Counted from the first letter of the stretch, positions 8,625 to 18,057 are shown. The stretch is DNA of 63,396 nt from Nonomuraea harbinensis (GCF_019396385.1 NZ_JAHKRN010000051.1:1-63396), one strand, 5' to 3'. The notes: a model not told the origin generated them from the letters alone. Program-made: numbers and translations.

Positions 8625-9900
8625 CCGTCTCGCGCGTCCGGGTGATCATCCGGTAGGCCAGCGCGCTCGCCAGGTAGCCGGCCGTGATGATCACCACGGC
8701 GGCGTACGACTTGCCGTCGGGCGGCAGGATGGCCGCCGACAGGGCCGCCGCGAGCACGTACATGCCGTTGAAGAGCATGTCGTAGACGGAGAACGCGCGG
8801 CCGAGATAGACGTCGTCGAGGTCGCGCTGCACGGTCGTGTCGGCGCAGATCTTGACGCTCTGCCCGGCCAGGCCGAGCACGAACCCGGCCACCGGGAGCC
8901 CCCACTCCTGGAAGGGCACCACGAGCACGCCCGCGAGCACGCCCGCGGACGTCAGCGCGATCGGCACCCACCGGGTGATGGTGAACCACTCGGTCGCGTA
9001 CGGGGTGATGATCACGGCGAGGAAGTAGCCGACGCCGGAGGTGGCCACCACGAGGCTGACCCCGTTCAGCGCCGCCTCCGGATCGCCGTCGGTGAAGTAG
9101 TAGCGGTAGAGGATGATGCCCAGCGCGGTCGCCATGCCGTAGAAGAACCGGTGCGCGGCCATCGCGCCCATCGTGGCGGCGGCGACCCGGTGTCCGACCA
9201 GGTGGCGGGCGCCGTCGGCGAGCCCGGCCACCACGTTGCGCAGCGCCTCGCGCGTCTGCGGCCGGTCCGGGTCGTGGGAGGGGCCGAGCAGCGAGCGCTC
9301 CATCGTGCGCGCGATCAGCGCGCTGAGCCCGAACACCACGCCGGAGGTCGCCAGCAGCCACGCCACCCCCGTGTCGCCGATGCCGAACAGCTCGCGCAGC
9401 AGGAACCCGGCGCCCACGCCGACGAAGGTGACGACGGTCCCGGAGGTCGGGGTGACCGCGTTGGCGGCCATCAGCTGGTCTCTCGGCACCACGTGCGGCA
9501 GCGAGGCGCCCAGCGCCGCAAGGAAGAACCGGTTGACGCCCAGCACGGCCAGCGCCGCCATGTAGAAGACGGGGTCGGGCACGTCGGCCGCCACCAGGGC
9601 GGCCGCGCCGAGCAGCAGCGCGCCGCGCACGATCGGCGCGATCATCAGGATCTGCCGCCGCGACCACCGGTCGATGAACACCCCGACGAACGGCCCGAGC
9701 ACGCTGTACGGCAACAGCAGCACCGCCAGACCGGCCGCGACGCCCAGGGCGGTGGTCTGGCTCTCCGGGTTGAAGAAGGCGAACCCGAGTACGCCGAACT
9801 GGAAGATCCCGTCGGAGAACTGGGAGACCAGTCTCGTGCCGAAAAGCCGCCGGAAATCCCGGCCTCGGAGGACCACGCGCAGATCGGCGACGAATGACAC
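8614..9900 (-). CDS. MFS transporter (drug-efflux type)
   Basis: 428-residue major facilitator with about 12 hydrophobic helices, an N-terminal FRRLFGTRLVSQFSDGIFQ segment, and the loop 2-3 motif A equivalent GVFIDRWSRRQ. It resembles MFS_3/enterobactin-exporter-type permeases. The substrate cannot be told from sequence. The gene is divergent from idi and convergent with the CCA enzyme gene. An 8-bp inverted repeat lies in its upstream region. Confidence 0.85.
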   Translation of the reverse strand: MSFVADLRVVLRGRDFRRLFGTRLVSQFSDGIFQFGVLGFAFFNPESQTTALGVAAGLAVLLLPYSVLGPFVGVFIDRWSRRQILMIAPIVRGALLLGAAALVAADVPDPVFYMAALAVLGVNRFFLAALGASLPHVVPRDQLMAANAVTPTSGTVVTFVGVGAGFLLRELFGIGDTGVAWLLATSGVVFGLSALIARTMERSLLGPSHDPDRPQTREALRNVVAGLADGARHLVGHRVAAATMGAMAAHRFFYGMATALGIILYRYYFTDGDPEAALNGVSLVVATSGVGYFLAVIITPYATEWFTITRWVPIALTSAGVLAGVLVVPFQEWGLPVAGFVLGLAGQSVKICADTTVQRDLDDVYLGRAFSVYDMLFNGMYVLAAALSAAILPPDGKSYAAVVIITAGYLASALAYRMITRTRETVSP

Positions 9901-9924
9901 CCCGTCAGCCTAGCCCTGAGCCTG

Positions 9925-9957
9925 TGATGCGCGGGGACACAAGAGGTTGGCGCATCA
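9925..9957. promoter_or_regulatory. Inverted repeat in the MFS/idi divergent promoter region
   Basis: TGATGCGC at 9925-9932 and its exact reverse complement at 9950-9957, separated by 17 bases. It lies 25-57 bases upstream of the MFS start and about 50 bases before idi. It could be an operator for either gene. No regulator gene is adjacent. Confidence 0.4.
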
Positions 9958-9971
9958 GGTGGGCGAACGGG

Positions 9972-10007
9972 TTCAGGGGAAGCACGTGATCACATACGCT
10001 TCATAGC
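9972..10007 (+). promoter_or_regulatory. Promoter of idi, apparently leaderless
   Basis: TTCAGG at 9972-9977, a 17-base spacer, and a -10 TACGCT at 9995-10000. Seven bases later comes the GTG start at 10008. There is no ribosome-binding site, so the mRNA probably begins at the start codon. Confidence 0.5.
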
Positions 10008-10604
10008 GTGACGACTGTGGAACACGTGGTACTCGTTGACGGCTCCGGCCACGCGCTCGGCACCGCGCCCAAGCTGTCCGTGCACGGCCGGGAGACTCCG
10101 CTGCACCTGGCCTTCTCCAGCTACGCCTTCGACCGCGACGGCCGCGTGCTGCTGACCAGGCGCGCCGGCCACAAGCTCACCTGGCCGGGGGTGTGGACCA
10201 ACAGCTGCTGCGGCCACCCGCTGCCGGGCGAGCGGCTCGACCAGGCGGTCCTGCGCCGGCTCTCCTTCGAGCTGGGCCTGTCCGTCGAGCGGGCGGACCT
10301 GGTGCTGCCCGGCTTCTCCTACCGCGCGGTCATGGGCAACGGCATCGTCGAGCACGAGCTGTGCCCCGTCTACCGCGTGCTGGTCGACGGCTCCGCCAGC
10401 CCCAACCCCGACGAGGTGGGGGAGACGAGGTGGATGCCGTGGCCCGAGTTCGCCGAGGGCGTGCTCAGCGAGCTGATCTCCATCTCGCCGTGGTGCCGCG
10501 AGCAGATGCCGCTGCTGTCGGCGCTCGGCCCCGACCCGCTCCAGTGGCCGACGGCCTCGGAGGACGAGCTGCCGCCCGCCGCGCGCCAGCCGTACGCCCC
10601 CTAG
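10008..10604 (+). CDS. idi: Isopentenyl-diphosphate delta-isomerase, type 1
   Basis: 198 residues with a GTG start. This is a Nudix-fold IPP isomerase that interconverts IPP and DMAPP for isoprenoid synthesis (menaquinone, polyprenyl carriers). The active-site cysteine region is TNSCCGHP at about residues 63-70, and the glutamate-containing motif EHELCPVY is at about 113-120. LHLAFSSYAFDRDGRVLLTRRA at the start is typical of Idi-1. The gene is convergent with ino1 and 22 bp from it. Confidence 0.95.
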   Translation: MTTVEHVVLVDGSGHALGTAPKLSVHGRETPLHLAFSSYAFDRDGRVLLTRRAGHKLTWPGVWTNSCCGHPLPGERLDQAVLRRLSFELGLSVERADLVLPGFSYRAVMGNGIVEHELCPVYRVLVDGSASPNPDEVGETRWMPWPEFAEGVLSELISISPWCREQMPLLSALGPDPLQWPTASEDELPPAARQPYAP

Positions 10605-10626
10605 AAACGCGCCGCGAAGACCGGGG

Positions 10627-11706
10627 TCAGCGCTCGACCTCGCCGCGGATGAACTTCTCCACCTGCTCGCGGGCCTCGTCGTCGGAGTACTGCACGGGCG
10701 GCGACTTCATGAAGTACGAAGAAGCGCTCAGGATCGGGCCCCCGATGCCGCGGTCGAGGGCGATCTTGGCCGCGCGCACGGCGTCGATGATGATGCCGGC
10801 CGAGTTGGGAGAGTCCCAGACCTCGAGCTTGTACTCCAGGTTGAGCGGCGTGTCGCCGAACGAGCGGCCTTCGAGTCGCACGTAGGCCCACTTGCGGTCG
10901 TCGAGCCACGGCACGTGGTCGGACGGCCCGATGTGCACGTCGGCCTTGGCCATCTCGTGCGGGATCTGCGAGGTCACCGACTGCGTCTTGGAGATCTTCT
11001 TCGACTGGAGGCGCTTGCGCTCCAGCATGTTCATGAAGTCCATGTTGCCGCCGAAGTTGAGCTGGTAGGTGCGCAGCAGCTCGACCCCGCGGTCCTCGAA
11101 CAGCTTGGCCATGACGCGGTGCGTGATGGTGGCGCCGACCTGCGACTTGATGTCGTCGCCGACGATCGGCACGCCCGCCTCGGTGAACTTCTCCGCCCAC
11201 TCGGGGTCGGAGGCGATGAACACGGGCAGCGCGTTGACGAAGCCCACCCCCGCCTCGATGGCGCACCGCGCGTAGAACCGGGCGGCGTCCTCGGAGCCCA
11301 CGGGCAGATAGGAGACGAGCACGTCGACCCGGTTGTCGCGGAGCACCTGGACCACGTCGGCGGGAGTCTCGTCGGACTCCTCGATGATCTCGCTGTAGAA
11401 CTCGCCCAGGCCGTCGTAGGTGTGGCCACGCTGGACGATCACCCCCGTCGGAGGCACATCAGTGATCTTGATCGTGTTGTTCTCGCTGGCGACGATCGCC
11501 TCCGACAGGTCGCGACCGACCTTCTTGGCGTCCACGTCGAAGGCCGCGACGAACTCGACGTCGCCCACGTGGTAGTCGCCGAACTTCACGTGCATCAAGC
11601 CCGGCACGCGCGCGGCCGGGTCGGCGTCCCTGTAGTAGTGAACGCCCTGGACCAGTGACGCCGCGCAGTTGCCGACACCGACAATGGCCACGCGAACCGA
11701 ACCCAT
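10627..11706 (-). CDS. ino1: Inositol-3-phosphate synthase
   Basis: 359 residues. ATG at 11706 is preferred because AGGGAG lies eight bases upstream and the protein then starts GSVRVAIVGVGNCAAS, the NAD-binding motif; a longer frame from 11730 would overlap the padR stop. The enzyme turns glucose-6-phosphate into inositol-3-phosphate, the entry to phosphatidylinositol mannosides and mycothiol in actinobacteria. Conserved segments include LVSYLPVGSEDA and NFGGNMDFMNMLE. It follows the padR-family gene with a 13-bp gap, the same order as Rv0047c-Rv0046c. Confidence 0.93.
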   Translation of the reverse strand: MGSVRVAIVGVGNCAASLVQGVHYYRDADPAARVPGLMHVKFGDYHVGDVEFVAAFDVDAKKVGRDLSEAIVASENNTIKITDVPPTGVIVQRGHTYDGLGEFYSEIIEESDETPADVVQVLRDNRVDVLVSYLPVGSEDAARFYARCAIEAGVGFVNALPVFIASDPEWAEKFTEAGVPIVGDDIKSQVGATITHRVMAKLFEDRGVELLRTYQLNFGGNMDFMNMLERKRLQSKKISKTQSVTSQIPHEMAKADVHIGPSDHVPWLDDRKWAYVRLEGRSFGDTPLNLEYKLEVWDSPNSAGIIIDAVRAAKIALDRGIGGPILSASSYFMKSPPVQYSDDEAREQVEKFIRGEVER

Positions 11707-11719
11707 CGCACTCGCTCCC

Positions 11720-12307
11720 TTACTCATCACTTGATGTGGTGTCTGTTGCCGGGCCCCGCTCTGAGGCCCGTCTTTCCGTGGCGATCAGCTCGTTGAGCCA
11801 GCGCACCTCGCGCTCGACGGACTCGAGCCCGTGACGCTGGAGTTCGAGGGTGTAGCTGTCGAGCCGCTCCCTGGTGCGGGCCAGGGCGGTGCGCACGCTG
11901 TCGAGGCGCTCCTCCAGCCGGCTGCGCCGGCCTTCGAGGATGCGCAGGCGGACTTCGGCCTCGGTGTGGCGGAAGAACGCGAAGTGGACGCCGAAGCTCT
12001 CGTCTTCCCAGGCCGACGGGCCGGCCTGGGTGAGCAGCTCCTGCAGTCGCTCCTTGCCCTCCGCCGTGAGCTTGTAGACGATCTTCGATCGGCCGCCCAC
12101 GATCGTGGCCTGGGCCGGTTGCTCCTCCGCGATGAGCCCCTGCTCCAGCAGAGAGCGCAGGCAGGGATACAGCGACCCGTAGGAGAACGCGCGGAACATG
12201 CCGAGTAGCGTGTTGAGCCGTTTGCGCAGCTCGTAGCCGTGAAGCGGCGTCTCGTGCAGCGACCCGAGCACGGCCAGTTCCAGCACCCTGCGTTGTCCGC
12301 CGGCCAT
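11720..12307 (-). CDS. PadR family transcriptional regulator
   Basis: 195 residues. An N-terminal winged helix (LELAVLGSLHETPLHGYELRKRL, then YGSLYPCLRSLLEQGLI) is followed by the C-terminal helical dimerisation domain. GAGGAGGG precedes the ATG. It shares a likely transcript with ino1, so it may control inositol synthesis as well as itself. A perfect palindrome sits between its -10 element and its start codon, as expected for autorepression. Confidence 0.9.
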   Translation of the reverse strand: MAGGQRRVLELAVLGSLHETPLHGYELRKRLNTLLGMFRAFSYGSLYPCLRSLLEQGLIAEEQPAQATIVGGRSKIVYKLTAEGKERLQELLTQAGPSAWEDESFGVHFAFFRHTEAEVRLRILEGRRSRLEERLDSVRTALARTRERLDSYTLELQRHGLESVEREVRWLNELIATERRASERGPATDTTSSDE

Positions 12308-12330
12308 GGGAACCGCCCTCCTCTCGCGTC

Positions 12331-12383
12331 GATGTATCGAGCCGATACATCCAGAGGATACGTCGCGCCGCTATATCGAGCAA
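12331..12383 (-). promoter_or_regulatory. padR promoter and overlapping operator palindrome
   Basis: Read on the minus strand: a -35 TTGCTC (12383-12378), a 17-base spacer, and a -10 TATCCT (12360-12355). Directly downstream is a perfect inverted repeat, GATGTATCG-AGC-CGATACATC (12331-12351), covering the expected transcription start. A repressor bound here would block its own promoter. Confidence 0.6.
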
Positions 12384-12403
12384 TTGACGACTTCCCCAAG
12401 TCG

Positions 12404-12440
12404 TTGGGATCAATCGGAAAAAAGCCGTAGTCTGGCGCCC
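12404..12440 (+). promoter_or_regulatory. Leaderless promoter of the DUF5318 gene
   Basis: TTGGGA at 12404-12409, an 18-base spacer, and TAGTCT at 12428-12433. Seven bases later comes the ATG at 12441. No Shine-Dalgarno sequence is present. Confidence 0.5.
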
Positions 12441-12827
12441 ATGTGGTCACAGCGAAGGGTGGTGGACTACGGGCTCGCCAAGCGGGCGGTCGTCCACGCC
12501 GTGCGCGCGGGGCGGACTCCGCCCGGCGACGTCTGCGACGCACAGCCGTACCTCCTCCGGGCGGCCCGCCACTTCGGCGAGCCGACCGATCGCCTCTGCC
12601 CGATGTGCGAGCGGGAGAACGTCACCAACGTGACCTATGTGTACGGGGACTCGCTCGGACGCCATGCCGGTCAGGCAAAGGTGACCTCAGACCTGACCGA
12701 GATGGCTCATGATTACGACGAGTTCCGGGTGTACGTGGTCGAGGTCTGCCAAGGTTGTTCCTGGAATCACCTGACGGTCTCGTTCGTCCTCGGGAACGGG
12801 CCGCCGGGCCTCGTCGGCCGGAGCTAG
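12441..12827 (+). CDS. DUF5318 family protein
   Basis: 128 residues. It contains two paired cysteines (LCPMCERE and EVCQGCSWNH), suggesting a structural zinc ribbon, in a small soluble protein. Family members lie beside ponA in mycobacteria (Rv0049-Rv0050), and the same arrangement holds here with the PBP gene 72 bp downstream. No function is established. Upstream in-frame codons are rejected because a TAGTCT -10 element sits seven bases before this ATG. Confidence 0.85.
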   Translation: MWSQRRVVDYGLAKRAVVHAVRAGRTPPGDVCDAQPYLLRAARHFGEPTDRLCPMCERENVTNVTYVYGDSLGRHAGQAKVTSDLTEMAHDYDEFRVYVVEVCQGCSWNHLTVSFVLGNGPPGLVGRS

Positions 12828-12899
12828 GGCAAACGGCCGCACGACAGAACCGAGGACGGCGAGGAGTCACGCCCCAATCCGCCGTGCTATCCGACGACG

Positions 12900-15620
12900 A
12901 TGCGAGGACGCGTGAGTTACAGCAGCAACGAAGGGACGGCCCGTCCGGGGAGGCGCCGCCGCTCCGGCTCAACTCGTTCCGTGCCCCAGGAGCCGCCGCC
13001 GCAAACCGGCGAGTCCAGCTGGGGCGGGCCGCCCGCCCGTCGTCCCGAGGCCGCGTACGAGCAGACCGGCGCGATGGCCGCGCAGCCGTACAACGACCCG
13101 CCCACCCGCGCCAACCCGCGCTCGGCGCCGCCCGCCCAGCCGGGCGTGCCCGGTCCCGGTCAGCAGCCCAGCCGCCAGCCGAGCCCTCAGCCCGGTCAGC
13201 AGCCGGGCGCTCCGGGCCAGCCCGGTCGCAGGCGCGCGGCCGGTTCCCGCCGCCGGGCTCCCGAGCAGGAGACCCGGGCCCGCAGCAACCAGGAGACGAT
13301 GGTCAGCGACGCGCCCCGGCGCGCGCGCAGGAGCGGCGGCGGGCCCGGCGGCCCGTCGGAGCCGCCGGACGGCCCGCCGAAGGGCGGCGACGACCGCCCC
13401 AAGTGGCGCAAGTTCCTGCCGAGCTGGAAGCTCGTCGTGGCCAGCTTCGTGGTGCTGTCCGCGGGCGTCTTCGGCATGATCGCGGTCGCGTACGCCAACA
13501 CTCCCGTTCCCACCCAGGACCAGGTCCAAGACGGTGTGGAGGACCAGGAGAGCATCATCGTCGACCGGCACGGCACCGAGCTGGCCAGGCTCGGCACCAA
13601 GCGCATCCCGGTCACCTACGACCAGGTGCCGCGCGCGGTGCAGGACGCGGTCATCGCCGCCGAGAACGACACCTTCCGGGATGACTCCGGCATCTCCTTC
13701 AGCGGCATGGTCCGCTCCCTCTACAGCACGGTCAGCGGCCAGCAGGTGCAGGGCGCGTCCACCATCACCCAGCAGATGGCCCGCGCCTACTACGACGGCC
13801 TGTCCCAGGAGCGCACGATCCAGCGGAAGGTCAAGGAGATCTTCGTCGCGGTCAAGCTGAGCGACAAGATCTCCAAGGAGCAGATCCTGGAGCAGTACCT
13901 CAACACCATCTACTTCGGCCGGGGCGCCCACGGCATCGGCGCGGCAGCCGAGGCGTTCTTCGGCAAGAAGGTGGAGAAGCTCACGCCCGAGCAGGGCGCC
14001 TACCTCGCCGGCCGCATCCAGAACCCGGACCGCTTCGACCGCGAGGAGAAGGCGGGCAACCTCGCCCCGACCGAGGAGCGCTACGACTACGCGCTCGGGC
14101 AGATGGCCAAGCTCGACCCGCAGGCTTACGGCGCACTCCCGGCCAAGTCGCCCACGGCTCCCAAGCGGACCAAGTACAAGCCGAAGAACCCGTTCAACGG
14201 CATCAAGGGCTACATGGTCCAGGTGGTCCTGGACGAGCTGGAGTCGCTGGACATCCCCAGGGAGGACGTCGAGAAGGGCGGCTACAGGATCAAGTCGTCG
14301 CTCGACCTCAAGCTCATGCGCGCCGCCAAGGCCGCGGTGGACAAGCACACCGGCAGCCTCGACCCGGAGATCAACACCACCCTGGCGGCCGTCGACCCGC
14401 GCAACGGGCAGGTCCTCGCCTTCTACGGCGGCGCCGACTACGCCAAGGACCAGTGGATCGACGCCTTCCAGTCGCAGAAGCAGGCCGCGTCGGCGTTCAA
14501 GCCGTACGTGCTGGCCGCCTGGCTGGACGCCGGCTACAGCCTGCGCAGCTACGTGCCCACCAAGGGCCCGGTCAAGCTGCCCGGCACCACCCCGATCGAC
14601 AACGACCACGCGTTCAAGGCTCCGGGCGTCGACGTGGTGAGCGCCACGGCCAGCTCCGTCAACACCGCCTACGCCAAGATGGGGGAGAAGGTCGGCCTCG
14701 ACAAGGTCATCGACATCGCGAGCAAGTCGGGCCTCAGCAAGAAGCGGCTCGAGGCCGCCATGGAGCAGCACCACTACCTGATCACCATCGGCAGCGGCAC
14801 GGTGTCGGCGGTGGAGCAGGCGGGCGGCTACTCGATCTTCGCCAACCAGGGCAGGCACTACGACAACCACGTCGTCATCGAGGTGAAGGACAAGCACGGC
14901 GACACCGTGCTCACCGAGAAGAAGAGCTACGCCCAGGTCATCTCGCCGGAGGCCGCCGCCGACGCCGTCATCGCGCTGGAGGCCGTGGTCAAGCAGGGCA
15001 CCGGCCGCAACGCCGCGCTCTACGACCGCCCGGTGGCCGGCAAGACCGGCACCAACAACGAGAACAAGGAAGCCTGGTTCGTCGGGTTCACCCCGCAGGT
15101 GTCGACCGCGGTCGGCCTGTTCAGGCAGCAGTGCCGTACCGACAGCGGCAAGGTCGTCAAGCCGGTGAACGACAACTGCCCCTGGGCCCGCGGCAAGAGC
15201 AAGAAGTACACCATGGAGAACCCGTACTCCAGGCCGTACGAGATCCCGCTGGGCTCCGGGTTCCAGGGCGCCACCTACCCGGCGGCGATCTGGAAGTCGT
15301 TCATGACCGAGGCCACCAAGGGCCAGAAGGTCGTGCCGTTCCCCGAGCGGGCCGACACCGGTGTCACCGAGGACCTCGTGCCCAAGCCGACCCCGACCCC
15401 GACGCCCACGGAGGACTCGCTGGAGCTCGACACCGGCGACCCGTTCGACAACGACCAGCAGGGCACCGAGCAGGACTGCGTCATCGGGCCGTGCTCCGAC
15501 GACGACGGCAACGTGTCGGTCGACCCCAACCAGGACGACGAGATCCCGGTGGACGACGGCTTCATGGGCGGGAGCAGGAACGGGCAGGACTCCCCGCCGG
15601 GCAGGCGCGAGGAACGGTGA
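12900..15620 (+). CDS. Class A penicillin-binding protein (glycosyltransferase/transpeptidase)
   Basis: 906 residues from ATG 12900; GTG 12912 with GAGG four bases upstream is an alternative start. A Pro/Gln/Arg-rich cytoplasmic tail of about 170 residues precedes one membrane helix (WKLVVASFVVLSAGVFG). The GT51 domain follows, with its catalytic glutamate near residue 254 (VIAAENDTF), GASTITQQMARAYY and EQYLNTIYFGRGAHG. The transpeptidase domain carries SAFK near 531, SSVN, and KTGT near 715. It polymerises and crosslinks peptidoglycan. The C-terminus is acidic and Pro/Thr-rich. It corresponds by position to mycobacterial ponA1. Its TGA overlaps the next start (GTGA). Confidence 0.93.
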   Translation: MRGRVSYSSNEGTARPGRRRRSGSTRSVPQEPPPQTGESSWGGPPARRPEAAYEQTGAMAAQPYNDPPTRANPRSAPPAQPGVPGPGQQPSRQPSPQPGQQPGAPGQPGRRRAAGSRRRAPEQETRARSNQETMVSDAPRRARRSGGGPGGPSEPPDGPPKGGDDRPKWRKFLPSWKLVVASFVVLSAGVFGMIAVAYANTPVPTQDQVQDGVEDQESIIVDRHGTELARLGTKRIPVTYDQVPRAVQDAVIAAENDTFRDDSGISFSGMVRSLYSTVSGQQVQGASTITQQMARAYYDGLSQERTIQRKVKEIFVAVKLSDKISKEQILEQYLNTIYFGRGAHGIGAAAEAFFGKKVEKLTPEQGAYLAGRIQNPDRFDREEKAGNLAPTEERYDYALGQMAKLDPQAYGALPAKSPTAPKRTKYKPKNPFNGIKGYMVQVVLDELESLDIPREDVEKGGYRIKSSLDLKLMRAAKAAVDKHTGSLDPEINTTLAAVDPRNGQVLAFYGGADYAKDQWIDAFQSQKQAASAFKPYVLAAWLDAGYSLRSYVPTKGPVKLPGTTPIDNDHAFKAPGVDVVSATASSVNTAYAKMGEKVGLDKVIDIASKSGLSKKRLEAAMEQHHYLITIGSGTVSAVEQAGGYSIFANQGRHYDNHVVIEVKDKHGDTVLTEKKSYAQVISPEAAADAVIALEAVVKQGTGRNAALYDRPVAGKTGTNNENKEAWFVGFTPQVSTAVGLFRQQCRTDSGKVVKPVNDNCPWARGKSKKYTMENPYSRPYEIPLGSGFQGATYPAAIWKSFMTEATKGQKVVPFPERADTGVTEDLVPKPTPTPTPTEDSLELDTGDPFDNDQQGTEQDCVIGPCSDDDGNVSVDPNQDDEIPVDDGFMGGSRNGQDSPPGRREER

Positions 15621-16957
15621 CGGCGATACTGAGGCGCGGCCCGTCCATGGCGCGGGTCGTGCCGTATCTCCCCCTGGGGCTGTTCGCGGTCCTGGGGGCG
15701 ACGCTCGCGTACGTGATGCGGCTGCCGTGCCGCAACGGCGGCTGGAACGACCAGACCGCCACGTACACCAACTTCTGCTACACCGACATCTACCCGCTCT
15801 ACTTCGACCGGCAGCTCGCGACCCAGAACCCCTACTTCGCCGACGTCCCGTTCGACAAGCACGTCGAGTACCCCGTGGTGCTCGGCGAGGTGATGCAGGT
15901 GGTCGCCTGGATCGCGCGGTGGCTGGAGCCGGGCGTGACCCAGGAGGCGATAGCGGCACAGGCCGCGCGCTTCTACGACATCACGGTCGTGCTCATGGGC
16001 CTCTGCCTGGTGGCCGGCGTGCTGCTGATGGCCGCCGCCGCCGGGCCGACCCGCCGCTGGGACGCCGTCTGGTACGCGCTCGCGCCCGCGGTCGTGCTGG
16101 CCGCCTACATCAACTGGGACCTCGTCGCCGGCGCGCTGTCCGTGGGCATGCTCCTGGCCTGGGCGCGCAAGCGGCAGGTGCTGGCCGGCGTGCTGCTGGG
16201 GCTGGCCATCGCCACGAAGTTCTACCCGCTGATGTTCGTGGGGGCGTTGTTCCTGCTCACCTGGCGTACGGGGCGATGGCGGCCGTTCCTGGTCACCATG
16301 GGCTACGCCGCCGGCGTGTGGCTCGCGGTCAACCTGCCCTTCATGGTCTTCGCCTGGGACGGCTGGCGCCGGTTCTACGTCTTCTCCCAGGAGCGTGGCG
16401 TCGACTGGGGCTCGCCGTGGCTGTTCTTCCACAACAAGGGCTGGCCGATCCTGGGCGAGACCGACGTCAGCACGCTCGGCATGGTCTCGCTGGCGCTGCT
16501 CTGCCTGGGCATCGCGGTGCTCACGCTGACCGCGCCGCGCCGGCCCCGGCTGGCGCAGATCTGCTTCCTGGCGCTGGCCGCGTTCATGATGACGAACAAG
16601 GTGTGGTCGCCGCAGTTCGTGCTGTGGCTGGTGCCGCTCGCGGTGCTCGCCAGGCCGAACTGGAAGCCGCTGGCGCTGTGGCAGGTGGCCGAGGTCTGGT
16701 ACTTCTTCGCGATCTGGCTCTACCTGCTCAACCAGGCGCCGCTCTCCCGGACCGACCTGGGCATCGGGGACGACACGTACTTCACCGCCGTGTGGGGACG
16801 GGTCATCACCATCGGGATCATGATGGCGTTCGTGGTACGCGACATCCTGCGCCCGGACAAGGACCTGGTGCGCCAGGGAGGTGTGGACGACCAGATCGGC
16901 GGGGTGTTCGACGAGGCGCCTGACCGGTTCACGCTGCGGAGCCTAGCCTTCCGATGA
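15617..16957 (+). CDS. GT87-like polytopic mannosyltransferase
   Basis: 446 residues from GTG 15617, which overlaps the PBP stop by four bases. About ten membrane helices. An early acidic/aromatic loop (DIYPLYFDRQL, then VEYPVVLG) and the membrane-end motif AIATKFYPLMFVGAL are typical of polyprenyl-phosphate-mannose-dependent GT87 enzymes. It probably adds mannose to lipoglycan outside the cytoplasmic face. It is co-transcribed with the PBP and equivalent in place to Rv0051. The acceptor is unknown. Confidence 0.8.
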   Translation: MTAILRRGPSMARVVPYLPLGLFAVLGATLAYVMRLPCRNGGWNDQTATYTNFCYTDIYPLYFDRQLATQNPYFADVPFDKHVEYPVVLGEVMQVVAWIARWLEPGVTQEAIAAQAARFYDITVVLMGLCLVAGVLLMAAAAGPTRRWDAVWYALAPAVVLAAYINWDLVAGALSVGMLLAWARKRQVLAGVLLGLAIATKFYPLMFVGALFLLTWRTGRWRPFLVTMGYAAGVWLAVNLPFMVFAWDGWRRFYVFSQERGVDWGSPWLFFHNKGWPILGETDVSTLGMVSLALLCLGIAVLTLTAPRRPRLAQICFLALAAFMMTNKVWSPQFVLWLVPLAVLARPNWKPLALWQVAEVWYFFAIWLYLLNQAPLSRTDLGIGDDTYFTAVWGRVITIGIMMAFVVRDILRPDKDLVRQGGVDDQIGGVFDEAPDRFTLRSLAFR

Positions 16958-18018
16958 TCACCCGCTCGGCCGGCCGGGACGCGCTGCTGATCTGGTTCGG
17001 CTCGCGGATCGGCCTGCTCGTGACGACGCTGCTGGGCGTGTCGCTGCACGAGTATCTCGGCCGGTGGGAGCGGTGGGACGCGCACCTGTTCGTCACCATC
17101 GCGCGCTTCGGCTACGACGGCGACCCGGCCCGGCCGGCCGACGACGGGCTGCCCGCCTTCTTCCCCGGCCTGCCGGCGGCGCTGCGCCTGGTCCACCTGG
17201 TGGTGCCCGACTGGTCGGCGGCCGGGCTGATCGTCTCGCTCGTCGCCGGGGCGGTGGCCATGGTGGCGCTGGCCAGGCTGGCCGAGCACGAGGGCGCGCA
17301 GGGCTGGATGGCGGTGCTGGGGCTGGTGCTCTTCCCCGCCGCCGTGTTCCTGAGCGCCGGCTACAGCGAGTCGTTGTTCCTGGCCTTCGCGATCCCCGCC
17401 TGGCTGGCCGCCCGGCAGGGCCGCTGGCCGGCGGCCGCGGCCCTCGCCGCCGGCGCCTCGTGCGTACGTATCACCGGGCTGTTCCTGGCCGCGGCGCTGA
17501 TCGCGGAGTTCGCCCTGAGCAGGGCCCCGCTGCGCCGCGCGCCCTGGCTGGCCGTGCCGTTCCTGCCGCTGGCCGGCTACTCCTTCTACCACTACACCCG
17601 TACCGGCGACTGGCTGGCGTGGAAGCACGCGCAGGAGGCCGGCTGGGGGCGCGAGATGGTGTGGCCCTGGGACGCCTGGGCGGTCACCTGGAACAACGCG
17701 ATGGGCGGCGGCGACATGGCGCCGGCCTTCCGGATGGAGATCGCCGGCGCCGTGGTGGCGGTGATCGGGCTGATCTGGCTGCTGGCGCTGCGCAGGTGGA
17801 GCGAGGCCGTCTACACGGGGCTGCAGGCGGCCGCGCTCATGACGTCGGCGTACTACCTGTCGGTGCCGCGCTCGCTGCTGCTGTGGTTTCCGCTCTGGGT
17901 GGCGCTGGCCCTGCTCGCCACCAGGAGACGGTGGGTGATCGTGGCGTACGCGCTGGTCTCGGGGCCGCTGATGGTGCTGAACACGGCCCGGTTCCTGGAA
18001 GGCGCCTGGGCGGGCTGA
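16954..18018 (+). CDS. PIG-V-like membrane mannosyltransferase
   Basis: 354 residues with about nine membrane helices and an ATGA overlap with the preceding gene. The first loop has GRWERWDAHLFVTIARFGYD, the WD-containing signature of PIG-V-type GPI mannosyltransferase 2 relatives in bacteria. FFPGLPAALRL and LSAGYSESLFL are also typical. It is probably a GT-C glycosyltransferase using a lipid-linked sugar, acting with the GT87-like protein in the same operon. Confidence 0.75.
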   Translation: MITRSAGRDALLIWFGSRIGLLVTTLLGVSLHEYLGRWERWDAHLFVTIARFGYDGDPARPADDGLPAFFPGLPAALRLVHLVVPDWSAAGLIVSLVAGAVAMVALARLAEHEGAQGWMAVLGLVLFPAAVFLSAGYSESLFLAFAIPAWLAARQGRWPAAAALAAGASCVRITGLFLAAALIAEFALSRAPLRRAPWLAVPFLPLAGYSFYHYTRTGDWLAWKHAQEAGWGREMVWPWDAWAVTWNNAMGGGDMAPAFRMEIAGAVVAVIGLIWLLALRRWSEAVYTGLQAAALMTSAYYLSVPRSLLLWFPLWVALALLATRRRWVIVAYALVSGPLMVLNTARFLEGAWAG

Positions 18019-18057
18019 TCTCTATACCCGTTAGACGGCATCGGTAATCCAGGGAAG

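Noticed and set aside
12969..15959. 996-codon minus-strand frame opposite the PBP
   Set aside because: Shadow frame; no start signal and low-complexity sequence.
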